From NCBI GenBank assembly GCA_018062515.1, contig JAGOSC010000013.1, positions 1 through 51,818 on the forward strand: a stretch of 51,818 nucleotides of DNA. Direction: 5' to 3'. Positions within the stretch are counted from its first letter, which is position 1; the number at the start of each line of letters is the position of its first letter. The DNA is from Candidatus Omnitrophota bacterium (GTDB lineage Bacteria; Omnitrophota; Gorgyraeia; Zapsychrales; Zapsychraceae). The notes below the pieces were generated by a model. It was not told the origin of the DNA and made no database searches. It worked only from the letters and a program-made list of their open reading frames with translations. The position numbers and the translations under genes were made by a program. This document shows, piece by piece, positions 24,955 through 32,324 of this stretch.

Positions 24955-25675
24955 ATTAATTAATATCATAGTTTTGTCTGGCATTGTCAGCATGGTTTCT
25001 GGCTGCCAAGTTGTCCGAATATTCTCGGCCTCTGGCAAGGTTGCTTATAATCAAACCGCTTTTGAAAGAGATGTTCCGAACGCGCAGTTAAAGATGCTAT
25101 TTCTCGGTGACAGCACAGCCTTGGGCACAGGGGCAATGAGTAATACCGAAAGCGTTGCCGGATGGTTTGGCCAGGATTTTCCCAAGGCCCATATTCGAAA
25201 CATCAGTCAAAATGGTGAAAAACTATCTGGATTAATTAAAAATTTTCCTTCTTTAAATACACATTACGATCTGGTCATTCTTCAAATCGGTGGCAACGAT
25301 ATTATGCGTTTTACCAAATTCAAAAATATTGAAAAGAATTTATCCTTAGCCATCGACCAGGCAAAATTAATCGCTGATCATGTCGTGATTATGCATTCTG
25401 GTAATGTGGGTTTGGCACCGATTTTTTCCTGGCCCTTGAATCGTTTATATACATCTCGCACACGGACGCTTAGAGAGATTTACATAAAAAAGGCTGAAGA
25501 AAAAGGTGTACTCTACATCGATTTATTTCAGGAAAGAAAAGATGATATTTTTCTTAAAGATATAGATAAATATTATGCGCCGGATCATCTGCATCCTAGT
25601 GGAGCAGGTTACCATTTTTGGTATCAGATGATTCGCAGAACACTGGAAGAAAATGATATTTACCTTAGTGAATAA
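24938..25675 (+). CDS. SGNH/GDSL-type lipoprotein hydrolase
   Basis: 245 aa. Two in-frame starts (24938 and 24944) are equally possible. The signal peptide ends in a lipobox (MVSGC, Cys23). SGNH motifs: FLGDSTALGTG (Ser in block I), GNDIMRF (Asn in block III) and DHLHPSGAGY (Asp/His in block V). Such enzymes are lipases, esterases or acyltransferase-like hydrolases. Here it would act at the outer membrane or periplasm, perhaps on acyl chains. It overlaps uvsE by 17 bases and appears to be the last gene of the MarR operon. Confidence 0.87.
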   Translation: MSMNFKLINIIVLSGIVSMVSGCQVVRIFSASGKVAYNQTAFERDVPNAQLKMLFLGDSTALGTGAMSNTESVAGWFGQDFPKAHIRNISQNGEKLSGLIKNFPSLNTHYDLVILQIGGNDIMRFTKFKNIEKNLSLAIDQAKLIADHVVIMHSGNVGLAPIFSWPLNRLYTSRTRTLREIYIKKAEEKGVLYIDLFQERKDDIFLKDIDKYYAPDHLHPSGAGYHFWYQMIRRTLEENDIYLSE

Positions 25676-25721
25676 CTTCTTTGAGTATAAATAACCAAGA
25701 AAACGATTCATCCTTTTCATA

Positions 25722-25747
25722 TTCCTATGCTAGGAACCGGGTTTTTT
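25722..25747 (+). terminator. Weak terminator candidate after the lipid/UV operon
   Basis: TTCCTA (25722-25727) pairs with TAGGAA (25731-25736) across a 3-base loop. A CCGGG and then six Ts (25742-25747) follow. The stem is short, so the call rests largely on its position between the operon end and the tetR promoter. Confidence 0.4.
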
Positions 25748-25758
25748 GTTAATTATAC

Positions 25759-25787
25759 TTGACTAATCGGTCAAATTATTGTAAATT
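25759..25787 (+). promoter_or_regulatory. Promoter and palindromic operator of the tetR gene
   Basis: TTGACTAATCGGTCAA (25759-25774) is an inverted repeat (TTGAC-N6-GTCAA). Its first half doubles as a -35 box, with TAAATT (25782-25787) 17 bases later as a weak -10. A TetR dimer here would block its own transcription. The predicted transcription start coincides with the ATG at 25794. Confidence 0.65.
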
Positions 25788-25793
25788 TTAACT

Positions 25794-26387
25794 ATGAAAG
25801 ATTGTGAAACGAAATACCGGATCATGGAAACAGCCATGGAATTGATATGGCATAGCAGTTACGATTCGGTAGGGGTTGGAGACATTTGCAGGCAAGCGCG
25901 GATTAATAAAGGAAGCTTCTACCATTTCTTTCCATCTAAAGAGGCTTTAGCGGTTGCGGCTTTACAAGAGCATTGGGATCGACTTCAGCCCAAACTGGAT
26001 CAAATTTTCTCTCCGCAAAAAGATCCTATTCAAAGGTTGATGGATTATTGCACTCATAGTATTCAAATGCAAAGACAGAAACAGGAAATATTAGGTTTTG
26101 TGTGTGGATGCCCGTATACGACATTCGCGGTTGAGCAATGCTCGCAAAGCGAAATAATTAGAGAAACGTCAGGCAAAATGTTAGATCGTATCAGAAAATA
26201 TTTTATCAGCGCGGTTAAAGACGCCGCCGACGAAGGCCTCATTGACGTGAGAAACGCAACTAAAAAAGCCAATGAGTTGTTTACTTACAATCTTGGCGCG
26301 TTAACTCAGGCCAGAATTTATAATGATCTTCGAGTCATTGAAAATTTAAAACAAGAATTTAAAGATTTATTAGGTGTAGGACATTAA
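25794..26387 (+). CDS. TetR/AcrR-family transcriptional regulator
   Basis: 197 aa. An N-terminal helix-turn-helix (~8-55) has VGVGDICRQARINKGSFYHFFPSKEALAVAAL, the standard TetR recognition region. The C-terminal ligand domain contains two cysteines close together (FVCGCPY), which could sense a thiol-reactive or oxidising signal; that is speculation. Matching palindromes lie before this gene and before the small gene at 26449, so it probably represses both. No Shine-Dalgarno sequence is seen. Confidence 0.92.
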   Translation: MKDCETKYRIMETAMELIWHSSYDSVGVGDICRQARINKGSFYHFFPSKEALAVAALQEHWDRLQPKLDQIFSPQKDPIQRLMDYCTHSIQMQRQKQEILGFVCGCPYTTFAVEQCSQSEIIRETSGKMLDRIRKYFISAVKDAADEGLIDVRNATKKANELFTYNLGALTQARIYNDLRVIENLKQEFKDLLGVGH

Positions 26388-26418
26388 AGAGTAGGACAAA
26401 ATTTTTTTACCATTTAAG

Positions 26419-26434
26419 TTGACCGAATGGTCAA
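26419..26434. promoter_or_regulatory. Second TetR-type operator, before the small gene and protease
   Basis: TTGACCGAATGGTCAA is an inverted repeat with the same TTGAC-N6-GTCAA arms as the palindrome before tetR. It ends 14 bases before the start codon, just 5' of the ribosome-binding site. Repeat identity across two sites points to a small regulon of the adjacent TetR. Confidence 0.7.
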
Positions 26435-26448
26435 TAAAGGAGAGCCAC

Positions 26449-26661
26449 ATGAATATAAGAATGTTTAACGAAGCGCAAGTTAATACTCGGCCACAACCAC
26501 AAACAGAAGGTTTAGATTTGAGTCCGTTAAAAATTACCGCCTTGATCTATGTCATCGAGGCATTGGTTGATGAAAAATATGAAGAAATGCGTGAGCTTAT
26601 TCATTTCGCCAGAGAATTTGGCGCGACAGATCAGGAAGTTAATATAGCTTTAGGATTTTAA
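26449..26661 (+). CDS. Small protein of unknown function
   Basis: 70 aa, starting MNIRMFNEAQVN at 26449 after a strong AAGGAGAG. The C-terminal half is helical and acidic (LIYVIEALVDEKYEEMRELIHFAREFGATDQEVNIALGF). It loosely recalls the helical segment of AhpD/carboxymuconolactone-decarboxylase proteins but lacks their CxxC. It sits directly behind the TetR palindrome and 23 bases before the HtrA-like protease, so it may be a co-regulated partner or adaptor of that protease. I do not recognise it. Confidence 0.7.
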   Translation: MNIRMFNEAQVNTRPQPQTEGLDLSPLKITALIYVIEALVDEKYEEMRELIHFAREFGATDQEVNIALGF

Positions 26662-26684
26662 AGTTTTATATAAGGAGAAGTGCC

Positions 26685-27716
26685 ATGTCAAATCCATTTA
26701 AATGGATATCAGATACAGAAAAACATAATGTAAACGAAATTCAGTCGATGGAACAAAAGTATCAAGAAAAGATTGATGATCAAAATCTCCTGGATGCTTA
26801 TTCGCAGGCCGTTATGAATGTCGTGGATTTGGTCGGTCCTTCCGTCGTGAGCATCAACGTTGGGTGGAGAATTAATGAAGAGGGAATGCAGCATGGCGGA
26901 GCCGGCTCCGGAGTAATTTTTACGCCTGATGGATATATTCTCACGAATAGCCATGTGGTTCACAATGCCACAAAATTATCCGTAGATCTTAATAATGGAG
27001 AAATTTATGATGCCGAGCTCGTCGGTGATGACCCGGCAACGGATTTGGCTGTGATTCGGGTCAACGCCGCCCATTTGCCATTTGCGCAGATCGGCGATTC
27101 CGATTCCTTGCGAGTTGGACAATTGGCGATTGCGATCGGGAATCCATTAGGTTTCCAGTCAACTGTCTCGACGGGCGTTGTCAGCGCGACGGGACGGCAT
27201 TTACGATCACAGCAAGGACGGCTCATCGAAAATATCATTCAGCATACAGCGCCGCTTAATCCCGGTAACTCAGGAGGTCCGCTGGTAAATTCGCATGGTA
27301 AGGTCATTGGTATTAATGTCGCCATAATTCACATGGCGCAAGGTTTAAGTTTTGCTATTCCTGCCAATACGGCGAAATGGGTGGTTACTCAAATCCTTAA
27401 AGATGGAAGAGTCCGACGAGGATATCTGGGGATTGCCGGACGACAAGCGCCTTTGGGTAAACGGATTAACCGTTTTTACAATTTGCAAAATAAATCCGCT
27501 TTGCTTATTGAACACATTGAAAAACAATCTCCCGCAGAGCGGGCCGGGTTAAAAGTACTCGATCGTATCGTTTCGGCCCATGATCAGGTGATCAATAGTG
27601 TGGATGATTTACATCATTTTTTGGCTCAATGGCCTTTAGGTAAATCCTTTGAGTTAAAAATTATCCGCGGCACGGAACAGCTAAAAATAAATATTGTCCC
27701 GACGGAAACATTCTGA
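26685..27716 (+). CDS. HtrA/DegP-like serine protease, apparently cytoplasmic
   Basis: 343 aa. Trypsin-like S1C domain with the triad His90 (TNSHVV), Asp120 (TDLAVI) and Ser196 (GNSGGPL), and one C-terminal PDZ domain (~255-340, with SPAERAGLKVLDRIV). Most HtrA proteases have a signal peptide or membrane anchor. This one starts with a soluble charged stretch (residues 1-40, many Lys/Glu/Asp), so I infer a cytoplasmic location. It is preceded by AAGGAGAAG and lies behind the TetR-operated small gene, suggesting induction by the regulator's signal. Confidence 0.9.
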   Translation: MSNPFKWISDTEKHNVNEIQSMEQKYQEKIDDQNLLDAYSQAVMNVVDLVGPSVVSINVGWRINEEGMQHGGAGSGVIFTPDGYILTNSHVVHNATKLSVDLNNGEIYDAELVGDDPATDLAVIRVNAAHLPFAQIGDSDSLRVGQLAIAIGNPLGFQSTVSTGVVSATGRHLRSQQGRLIENIIQHTAPLNPGNSGGPLVNSHGKVIGINVAIIHMAQGLSFAIPANTAKWVVTQILKDGRVRRGYLGIAGRQAPLGKRINRFYNLQNKSALLIEHIEKQSPAERAGLKVLDRIVSAHDQVINSVDDLHHFLAQWPLGKSFELKIIRGTEQLKINIVPTETF

Positions 27717-27750
27717 TTTATTCATTTAAGAAAAGAAGGATAAAAAAATA

Positions 27751-27779
27751 TTGACAGAATATAAGGCGATTTGTATAGT
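27751..27779 (+). promoter_or_regulatory. Promoter upstream of the structured RNA and iron operon
   Basis: TTGACA (27751-27756) and TATAGT (27774-27779) are separated by 17 bases, close to the sigma70 consensus. Transcription would begin near 27786, about 60 bases ahead of a strong terminator hairpin. I could not identify a convincing Fur box around it. Confidence 0.65.
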
Positions 27780-27785
27780 ACCAGC

Positions 27786-27880
27786 TAAATAAGTTATCTA
27801 ACAGCTTATTTAAATTTTAGAGGCAGGCGATCTTGAATCCAGAGCCCTTTTCCACATATGTGGAGAGGGGCTTTTTATTT
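27786..27880 (+). ncRNA. Candidate small RNA or attenuated leader
   Basis: Between the promoter at 27751 and a terminator at 27843-27880 lies a ~95-base transcript with no open frame of note. A first hairpin pairs AAATAAG (27787-27793) with CTTATTT (27805-27811), a ~30-base single-stranded GA-rich stretch follows, then the terminator. It could be a stand-alone sRNA or a conditional leader of the iron-uptake operon. It matches no riboswitch I know. Confidence 0.45.
27843..27880 (+). terminator. Strong Rho-independent terminator
   Basis: A 14-base stem with two G-T wobbles runs from 27843-27856 to 27859-27872 (AGCCC...CCACA against TGTGG...GGGGCT), followed by a T-rich tail. It stands between the promoter at 27751 and yezD. 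Confidence 0.8.
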
Positions 27881-27970
27881 GGTTCGACTCACTTCGCTCG
27901 CTCACCATAAATTTACCGAATCGAACCATCCTGAGCGAGTTTCGAACGTTAGTGAGAAATGAGTCGAAGG
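27881..27970. repeat. REP-like element with nested inverted repeats
   Basis: TTCGACTCA (27883-27891) is inverted exactly at 27960-27968. CTCGCTCA (27897-27904) is inverted at 27932-27939. GGTTCGA (27881-27887) is inverted at 27921-27927. The wording (TTCGCTCGCTCACC, CCTGAGCGAG, GTCGAAGGG) resembles repetitive extragenic palindromes scattered in many bacterial genomes. It is the only copy I noticed in this window. Confidence 0.55.
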
Positions 27971-27983
27971 GTTAATTCAACAT

Positions 27984-28133
27984 ATGAAGGCAGACCAAAA
28001 GAAAATCGATCAACCCATCATAGATGAAATTATTGAAGCGATTCAAAAAATCAAATATGGTGAAGTTGTTGTCACGGTTTACAACTCTAAAATTGTTCAG
28101 ATTGAAGAGAAAAAGAAAAAAAGATTTAAATGA
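27984..28133 (+). CDS. YezD-like small protein (DUF2292)
   Basis: 49 aa. The sequence KIDQPIIDEIIEAIQKIKYGEVVVTVYNSKIVQIEEKKKKRF has the pattern of the YezD/DUF2292 family: a helix, then YGEVxVTVxxxKIVQIE, then a basic tail. The family is small, of unknown function, and often lies near sulfur or metal metabolism genes. GAAGGG lies about 12 bases before the ATG. The iron receptor follows after 90 bases, so it may be the first gene of the iron operon. Confidence 0.72.
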   Translation: MKADQKKIDQPIIDEIIEAIQKIKYGEVVVTVYNSKIVQIEEKKKKRFK

Positions 28134-28223
28134 TGCGCTACCACGCCTGTGGGGCAATATGATAAAAATTCTGATGAACCACTGTACAGACAGAGAGCAT
28201 CAGAAAAAGATTGGAATAAAAGA

Positions 28224-30482
28224 ATGAAACGTCATACAAACAGGTCCAGACACAAAAAACAATTATTCGAAGCGGTTTTAAGAAAATGGTATTTTAAGAA
28301 ATTTTATTTCGGAATTAATTCGTATAAACCAGCCGTCTTTGCCTTAAGTACGGCAGCCTTTCTGACCATCGGAACGATGAATGCTTCCGCCGAAGAAAAA
28401 AATCCAGCCCTGATGCCCGAGGTGGTTGTTACCGGACGAAAAGAAAACGAAGGCTTATATAAACCAGAAAAAGTTTCTTCTCCAAAATATACAGAACCTT
28501 TACGTGATATTCCTCAAACAATCACGGTTATTCCTCAAGCGGTTATTGAAGAACAAGGTGCTACATCATTACGCGAAGTTTTACGCAACGTCCCGGGAAT
28601 CAGTATTCAAGCGGGCGAAGGCGGTGTTCCTGCCGGCGACAATTTATCCATACGGGGATTTAGCGCGCGTACCGATATGTTTGTCGACGGAGTTCGTGAT
28701 TTCGGCGGATATACGCGTGATCCATTTAATTTTGAACAAATTGAAGTGATCAAAGGGCCGGCTTCATCTTATTCCGGACGCGGGTCAACCGGCGGGTCAT
28801 TGAATATGGTCACCAAAGCTCCTCGAATGAATGATTTTTATAATGCTACATTGGCTGGCGGAACAGAGGCCTATCAACGTTATACATTTGATATGAATCA
28901 ACCGATCACCAATGATTTTATTGACGGAGCAGCCTTCCGCTTAAATGGGATGTACCATGATGCGGATGTTCCAGGGCGTGATGAAGTGCATAATCAACGC
29001 TGGGGTGTTGCGCCGACGATTGCCTTTGGTTTGGAAACACCGACGAGATTAACCATTAGTTATTTTCATTTGGAACAAGACAATCTCCCGGATTACGGCA
29101 TTCCGTGGGTACCAACTAATCATACGGGACTCGCTGGCTATGTCAATCAAGCACCACCGGTTGATTTTAGTAATTTTTATGGTCTCAAAGACCGCGATTA
29201 TGAAAACACGGTTACAGATGTCGGAACAGTGATCGCTGAACATGATGTGAATGAAAATTTGAGCCTGCGGAATTTATTCCGTTACGGTTACAATGATCGT
29301 GATTCCATTATTACTGCTCCTCGATTTGTGAACACCACCGGTACATCAATAAACCGTAACGCGCAATCACGTGATCAGCAAGATGCGGTAGCGGCTAATC
29401 AAACGGATTTTATCATCAAGTTTGATACCGCCGATATTGAGCACACCCTCGTCCCGGGGTTTGAGATTATTCGCGAAGTTGATAGTAACCGCGCCCGCAC
29501 GATTGCTACAGCGTCGACGACCGATCTTTATAATCCTAATCCGAACGACCCATATACAGGTTCAATCACATCAGCGTCGGCCAAAAGTGAGGCTGTCGCC
29601 TGGTCACATGCTATTTATCTTTTCGATACCGTTAAATTTAGCGAACAATGGGAATTAACCGGAGGATTGCGTTGGGATCAATTCGATTTAAATTATACGC
29701 CTGCTGACCTTCCCAAATTGAGCCGTACCGACGATATGTTGACCTGGCGCACAGGAATCGTCTATAAGCCGCTGGAATTCGGCAGCATTTATGCGGCGTA
29801 TGGAACATCGTTTAACCCTTCAGCTGAAGGATTAACATTAAGTTCCACGACGACGGCAGCAAATAACATTAATATTGATCCCGAAGAAAGCCGTACGGTG
29901 GAGCTCGGAACAAAATGGGACCTTTTGGAAGAACGTTTATCGTTGACAACAGCTATATTCCGGACGGACAAAACCAATGCCCGGACAGAAGATCCGGCTG
30001 ACACGACGGACGTCATTACCTTGTCAGGCGAACAGCGGGTCGATGGTTTTGAATTAGGCGCCTCAGGCAGTGTCACGGATAAATGGGATGTCTTCGCGGC
30101 TTACACACTTTTGAGGAGTGAAGTTATATCGTCGGAGAATCCTCTGGAAGAGGGGAATGAATTAAGTAATACGCCGGAAAATACAGTCAGCATTTGGACG
30201 ACGTATCAACTGCCTAAGAATTTTGAAGTCGGAACAGGTTTGCAGTTTGTTGATACCCGTTACAGCAGTAACATCGTCGGTAATCCGACGAACAGCCGTA
30301 AAGAAGCACCGGATTATCTGTTGAATGATGCCATGGCGGCTTATCACGCGACGGAAGATATTACTTTAAGACTGAATGTTTATAACATCGGTGATGTCGA
30401 GTATATCGATCGAGTCGGCGGCGGGCATTTTGTTCCCGGGGCTGGGCGATCAGCAGTTGTTAGCACTGATTTTAAATTTTAA
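28224..30482 (+). CDS. piuA: TonB-dependent siderophore receptor (Fiu/PiuA-like)
   Basis: 752 aa from the ATG at 28224 (GGAAT upstream); a GTG at 28149 would add 25 residues. A long basic N-region is followed by a signal peptide ending NASA. The TonB box is PEVVVTG. The plug domain (DIPQTITVIPQAVIEEQGA, LSIRGFSARTDMFVDGVRDFGGYTRD, IEVIKGPASSYSGRGSTGG) matches catecholate siderophore receptors of the Fiu/PiuA type. The beta-barrel ends in the expected aromatic C-terminal residue (DFKF). It imports ferric siderophores, powered by the TonB complex encoded five genes later. piuC and a piuB-like gene follow directly. Confidence 0.92.
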   Translation: MKRHTNRSRHKKQLFEAVLRKWYFKKFYFGINSYKPAVFALSTAAFLTIGTMNASAEEKNPALMPEVVVTGRKENEGLYKPEKVSSPKYTEPLRDIPQTITVIPQAVIEEQGATSLREVLRNVPGISIQAGEGGVPAGDNLSIRGFSARTDMFVDGVRDFGGYTRDPFNFEQIEVIKGPASSYSGRGSTGGSLNMVTKAPRMNDFYNATLAGGTEAYQRYTFDMNQPITNDFIDGAAFRLNGMYHDADVPGRDEVHNQRWGVAPTIAFGLETPTRLTISYFHLEQDNLPDYGIPWVPTNHTGLAGYVNQAPPVDFSNFYGLKDRDYENTVTDVGTVIAEHDVNENLSLRNLFRYGYNDRDSIITAPRFVNTTGTSINRNAQSRDQQDAVAANQTDFIIKFDTADIEHTLVPGFEIIREVDSNRARTIATASTTDLYNPNPNDPYTGSITSASAKSEAVAWSHAIYLFDTVKFSEQWELTGGLRWDQFDLNYTPADLPKLSRTDDMLTWRTGIVYKPLEFGSIYAAYGTSFNPSAEGLTLSSTTTAANNINIDPEESRTVELGTKWDLLEERLSLTTAIFRTDKTNARTEDPADTTDVITLSGEQRVDGFELGASGSVTDKWDVFAAYTLLRSEVISSENPLEEGNELSNTPENTVSIWTTYQLPKNFEVGTGLQFVDTRYSSNIVGNPTNSRKEAPDYLLNDAMAAYHATEDITLRLNVYNIGDVEYIDRVGGGHFVPGAGRSAVVSTDFKF

Positions 30483-30498
30483 TGAAAGGAATGATTCC

Positions 30499-31182
30499 AT
30501 GTTGTTGAGTATACCGAATGTATTAACCGCCGAGCAGGTCAAAACCGCTCGAGCAAAATTAGATGCTGCTGATTGGGTCGACGGAAAAGTGACGGCTGGA
30601 CATCAGTCGGCAAAAGCCAAAGACAATATGCAAATTCCGGAGAATCATCCCGTGTCGCGCGAAATCGGTGATATGATTCTGGCCGCTTTAGGAAAAAATC
30701 CATTATTTTTATCAGCTGCATTGCCCTTACGTGTTTTTCCACCATTATTTAATCGCTATCAAGGCGGACAAGCCTTCGGTACGCACGTCGACAATGCTAT
30801 TCGTCAAGTACCCGGAGCGCCGCTTCGTATACGAACCGATCTGTCGGCAACATTATTTTTTAACGGTCCGGAAGAATATGATGGTGGAGAATTGTGCGTC
30901 GAGGATACTTACGGTGTTCACGCCGTTAAATTACCGGCGGGCCATATGGTTCTTTACCCGTCGACGAGTTTGCACCATGTCAAACCGGTAACACGCGGTG
31001 CACGTCTCTGTTCATTTTTTTGGTTACAAAGTATGTTGAGAGACGATGGCCAACGCACCTTGATGTTTGATCTTGATACAGCGATTCAACGCATCAGCCG
31101 TGATCATCCTGAACATCCGGTGAGTGTACAGCTGACGGGTATTTATCACAATCTTCTTCGACAATGGGCGGAGATGTCATGA
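30499..31182 (+). CDS. piuC: Fe(II)/2-oxoglutarate-dependent dioxygenase, PKHD type (PiuC/YbiX)
   Basis: 227 aa from the ATG at 30499 (AAAGGA upstream, MLLSIPNVLTAEQV), the standard start; an open frame extends further upstream but runs inside the receptor gene. Iron ligands are His96 and Asp98 (GTHVDNAI) and His159 (YPSTSLHHV), with Arg169 expected to hold 2-oxoglutarate. PiuC/YbiX genes accompany siderophore receptors in many proteobacteria, where the enzyme may process imported siderophores. It overlaps the PepSY gene by 4 bases. Confidence 0.95.
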   Translation: MLLSIPNVLTAEQVKTARAKLDAADWVDGKVTAGHQSAKAKDNMQIPENHPVSREIGDMILAALGKNPLFLSAALPLRVFPPLFNRYQGGQAFGTHVDNAIRQVPGAPLRIRTDLSATLFFNGPEEYDGGELCVEDTYGVHAVKLPAGHMVLYPSTSLHHVKPVTRGARLCSFFWLQSMLRDDGQRTLMFDLDTAIQRISRDHPEHPVSVQLTGIYHNLLRQWAEMS

Positions 31183-32315
31183 AATTCCGTAAGGTTTTAT
31201 TTTGGGCTCATCTGAGTATTGGAGTTATCATCGGCCTGGTCATTTTGAATATGGCCGTAACCGGAATGATCATGGCCTTTGAACCACAAATTGTTAGGTA
31301 CGTTGAACGGAAACAGCAATTTGTGAATATTACCGACGCTGCGGCCCAAAGATTGAGCCTGGACGAAATCGTTTCTAAAGTGAAAGGGCAGTATCCAGAT
31401 AAAAAAATTACACAAATCGGTTTAAAATCCGACGAGAAGTCAAGTATCACTGTCGGGTTTGGACGGGAGGGTTCCGTTTATATTAATCCGTATACAGGTG
31501 AAATCTTAGGCGAAGATTCTCAAATTCATAAACTGATGCATAAAATTGAAGATTGGCACCGCTATTTTGGTAAAAAAGAAATTGGTAAGCCGATTACCGG
31601 TGCTGCCTGTCTCGGATTTTTCCTGCTTATTTTAAGCGGTATTTATTTATGGTGGCCAAAGCAATGGCAGTGGAAATCGATACAAGCGATTATCAAATTT
31701 AATCCGACTCTGAAAGGAAAAGCTCGCGACTGGAATTGGCATAATACGATCGGCTTTTGGTGCTCGCCGATTTTTCTTGTCACAACGGTAACAGGCTTGA
31801 TTATGTCCTATACGTGGGCCAATAATTTGTTGTATCGATCGACGGGAAATACACCGCCGCCGGTACAGTCTCAACAAAAATCAGAGACGGAAAAAAAAGT
31901 TAAAGAGAATAATGATCAACCCAAAGCTAGCTTTGATACACTTTTTCAAACAGCAGAAAAACAAGTGCCCAGTTGGGTTACGATGAATATTCGTCTGGGA
32001 AAAGATGACAAAGCTGCGGTTGTGATTTCCATTCAAGAGCCGTCGGTTAGATTGCCTAATCATCGCTCGCAGCTGACATTAGATCTGTTTACCGCTGAAG
32101 TGAAAAAGTGGGAACCGTTTTCAGAATTGAATACCGGACGAAAAGCGCGCATGTGGATTAAACCGATTCATACGGGACAAGCTTGGGGTATCGTCGGACA
32201 AATGATTATGTTTATTGGCGCTTGTGGGGCTACTGTATTAGTGTGGACGGGGTTATCTATGGCTTTGCAAAGATTTAATTCTTGGCGCAAAAAGAAATTT
32301 CAAATACAGAATTAA
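31179..32315 (+). CDS. piuB: PepSY-associated transmembrane protein (PiuB-like)
   Basis: 378 aa from the ATG at 31179 (coupled by ATGA to piuC). A first helix lies at ~8-32 (LFWAHLSIGVIIGLVILNMAVTG). Then comes a periplasmic PepSY-like region (LDEIVSKVKGQYPDKKITQI), IEDWHRYFG before a second helix, a third helix at ~195-215, and a last one near the C-terminus. This layout is the iron-regulated PepSY_TM family (PiuB), thought to act as periplasmic-facing ferric reductases. It belongs with piuA and piuC. Confidence 0.9.
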   Translation: MKFRKVLFWAHLSIGVIIGLVILNMAVTGMIMAFEPQIVRYVERKQQFVNITDAAAQRLSLDEIVSKVKGQYPDKKITQIGLKSDEKSSITVGFGREGSVYINPYTGEILGEDSQIHKLMHKIEDWHRYFGKKEIGKPITGAACLGFFLLILSGIYLWWPKQWQWKSIQAIIKFNPTLKGKARDWNWHNTIGFWCSPIFLVTTVTGLIMSYTWANNLLYRSTGNTPPPVQSQQKSETEKKVKENNDQPKASFDTLFQTAEKQVPSWVTMNIRLGKDDKAAVVISIQEPSVRLPNHRSQLTLDLFTAEVKKWEPFSELNTGRKARMWIKPIHTGQAWGIVGQMIMFIGACGATVLVWTGLSMALQRFNSWRKKKFQIQN

Positions 32316-32324
32316 GGAGTATAT

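Noticed and set aside
25794..26387. Treating the tetR gene as the last gene of the lipid/UV operon
   Set aside because: A terminator-like hairpin, a promoter and an operator separate it from the SGNH gene.
27786..27880. Known riboswitch (FMN, cobalamin or Moco) upstream of yezD
   Set aside because: The leader is too short and lacks the conserved boxes of these classes; only two simple hairpins are visible.
27972..28157. 61-residue minus-strand frame opposite yezD
   Set aside because: It mirrors the plus-strand YezD gene, has no ribosome site and encodes no recognisable protein.
28134..28223. Frameshift joining YezD to the TonB receptor, or a 25-residue receptor extension from GTG 28149
   Set aside because: YezD ends at its normal family length and the receptor has its own ATG with a signal peptide; the extension has no ribosome site.
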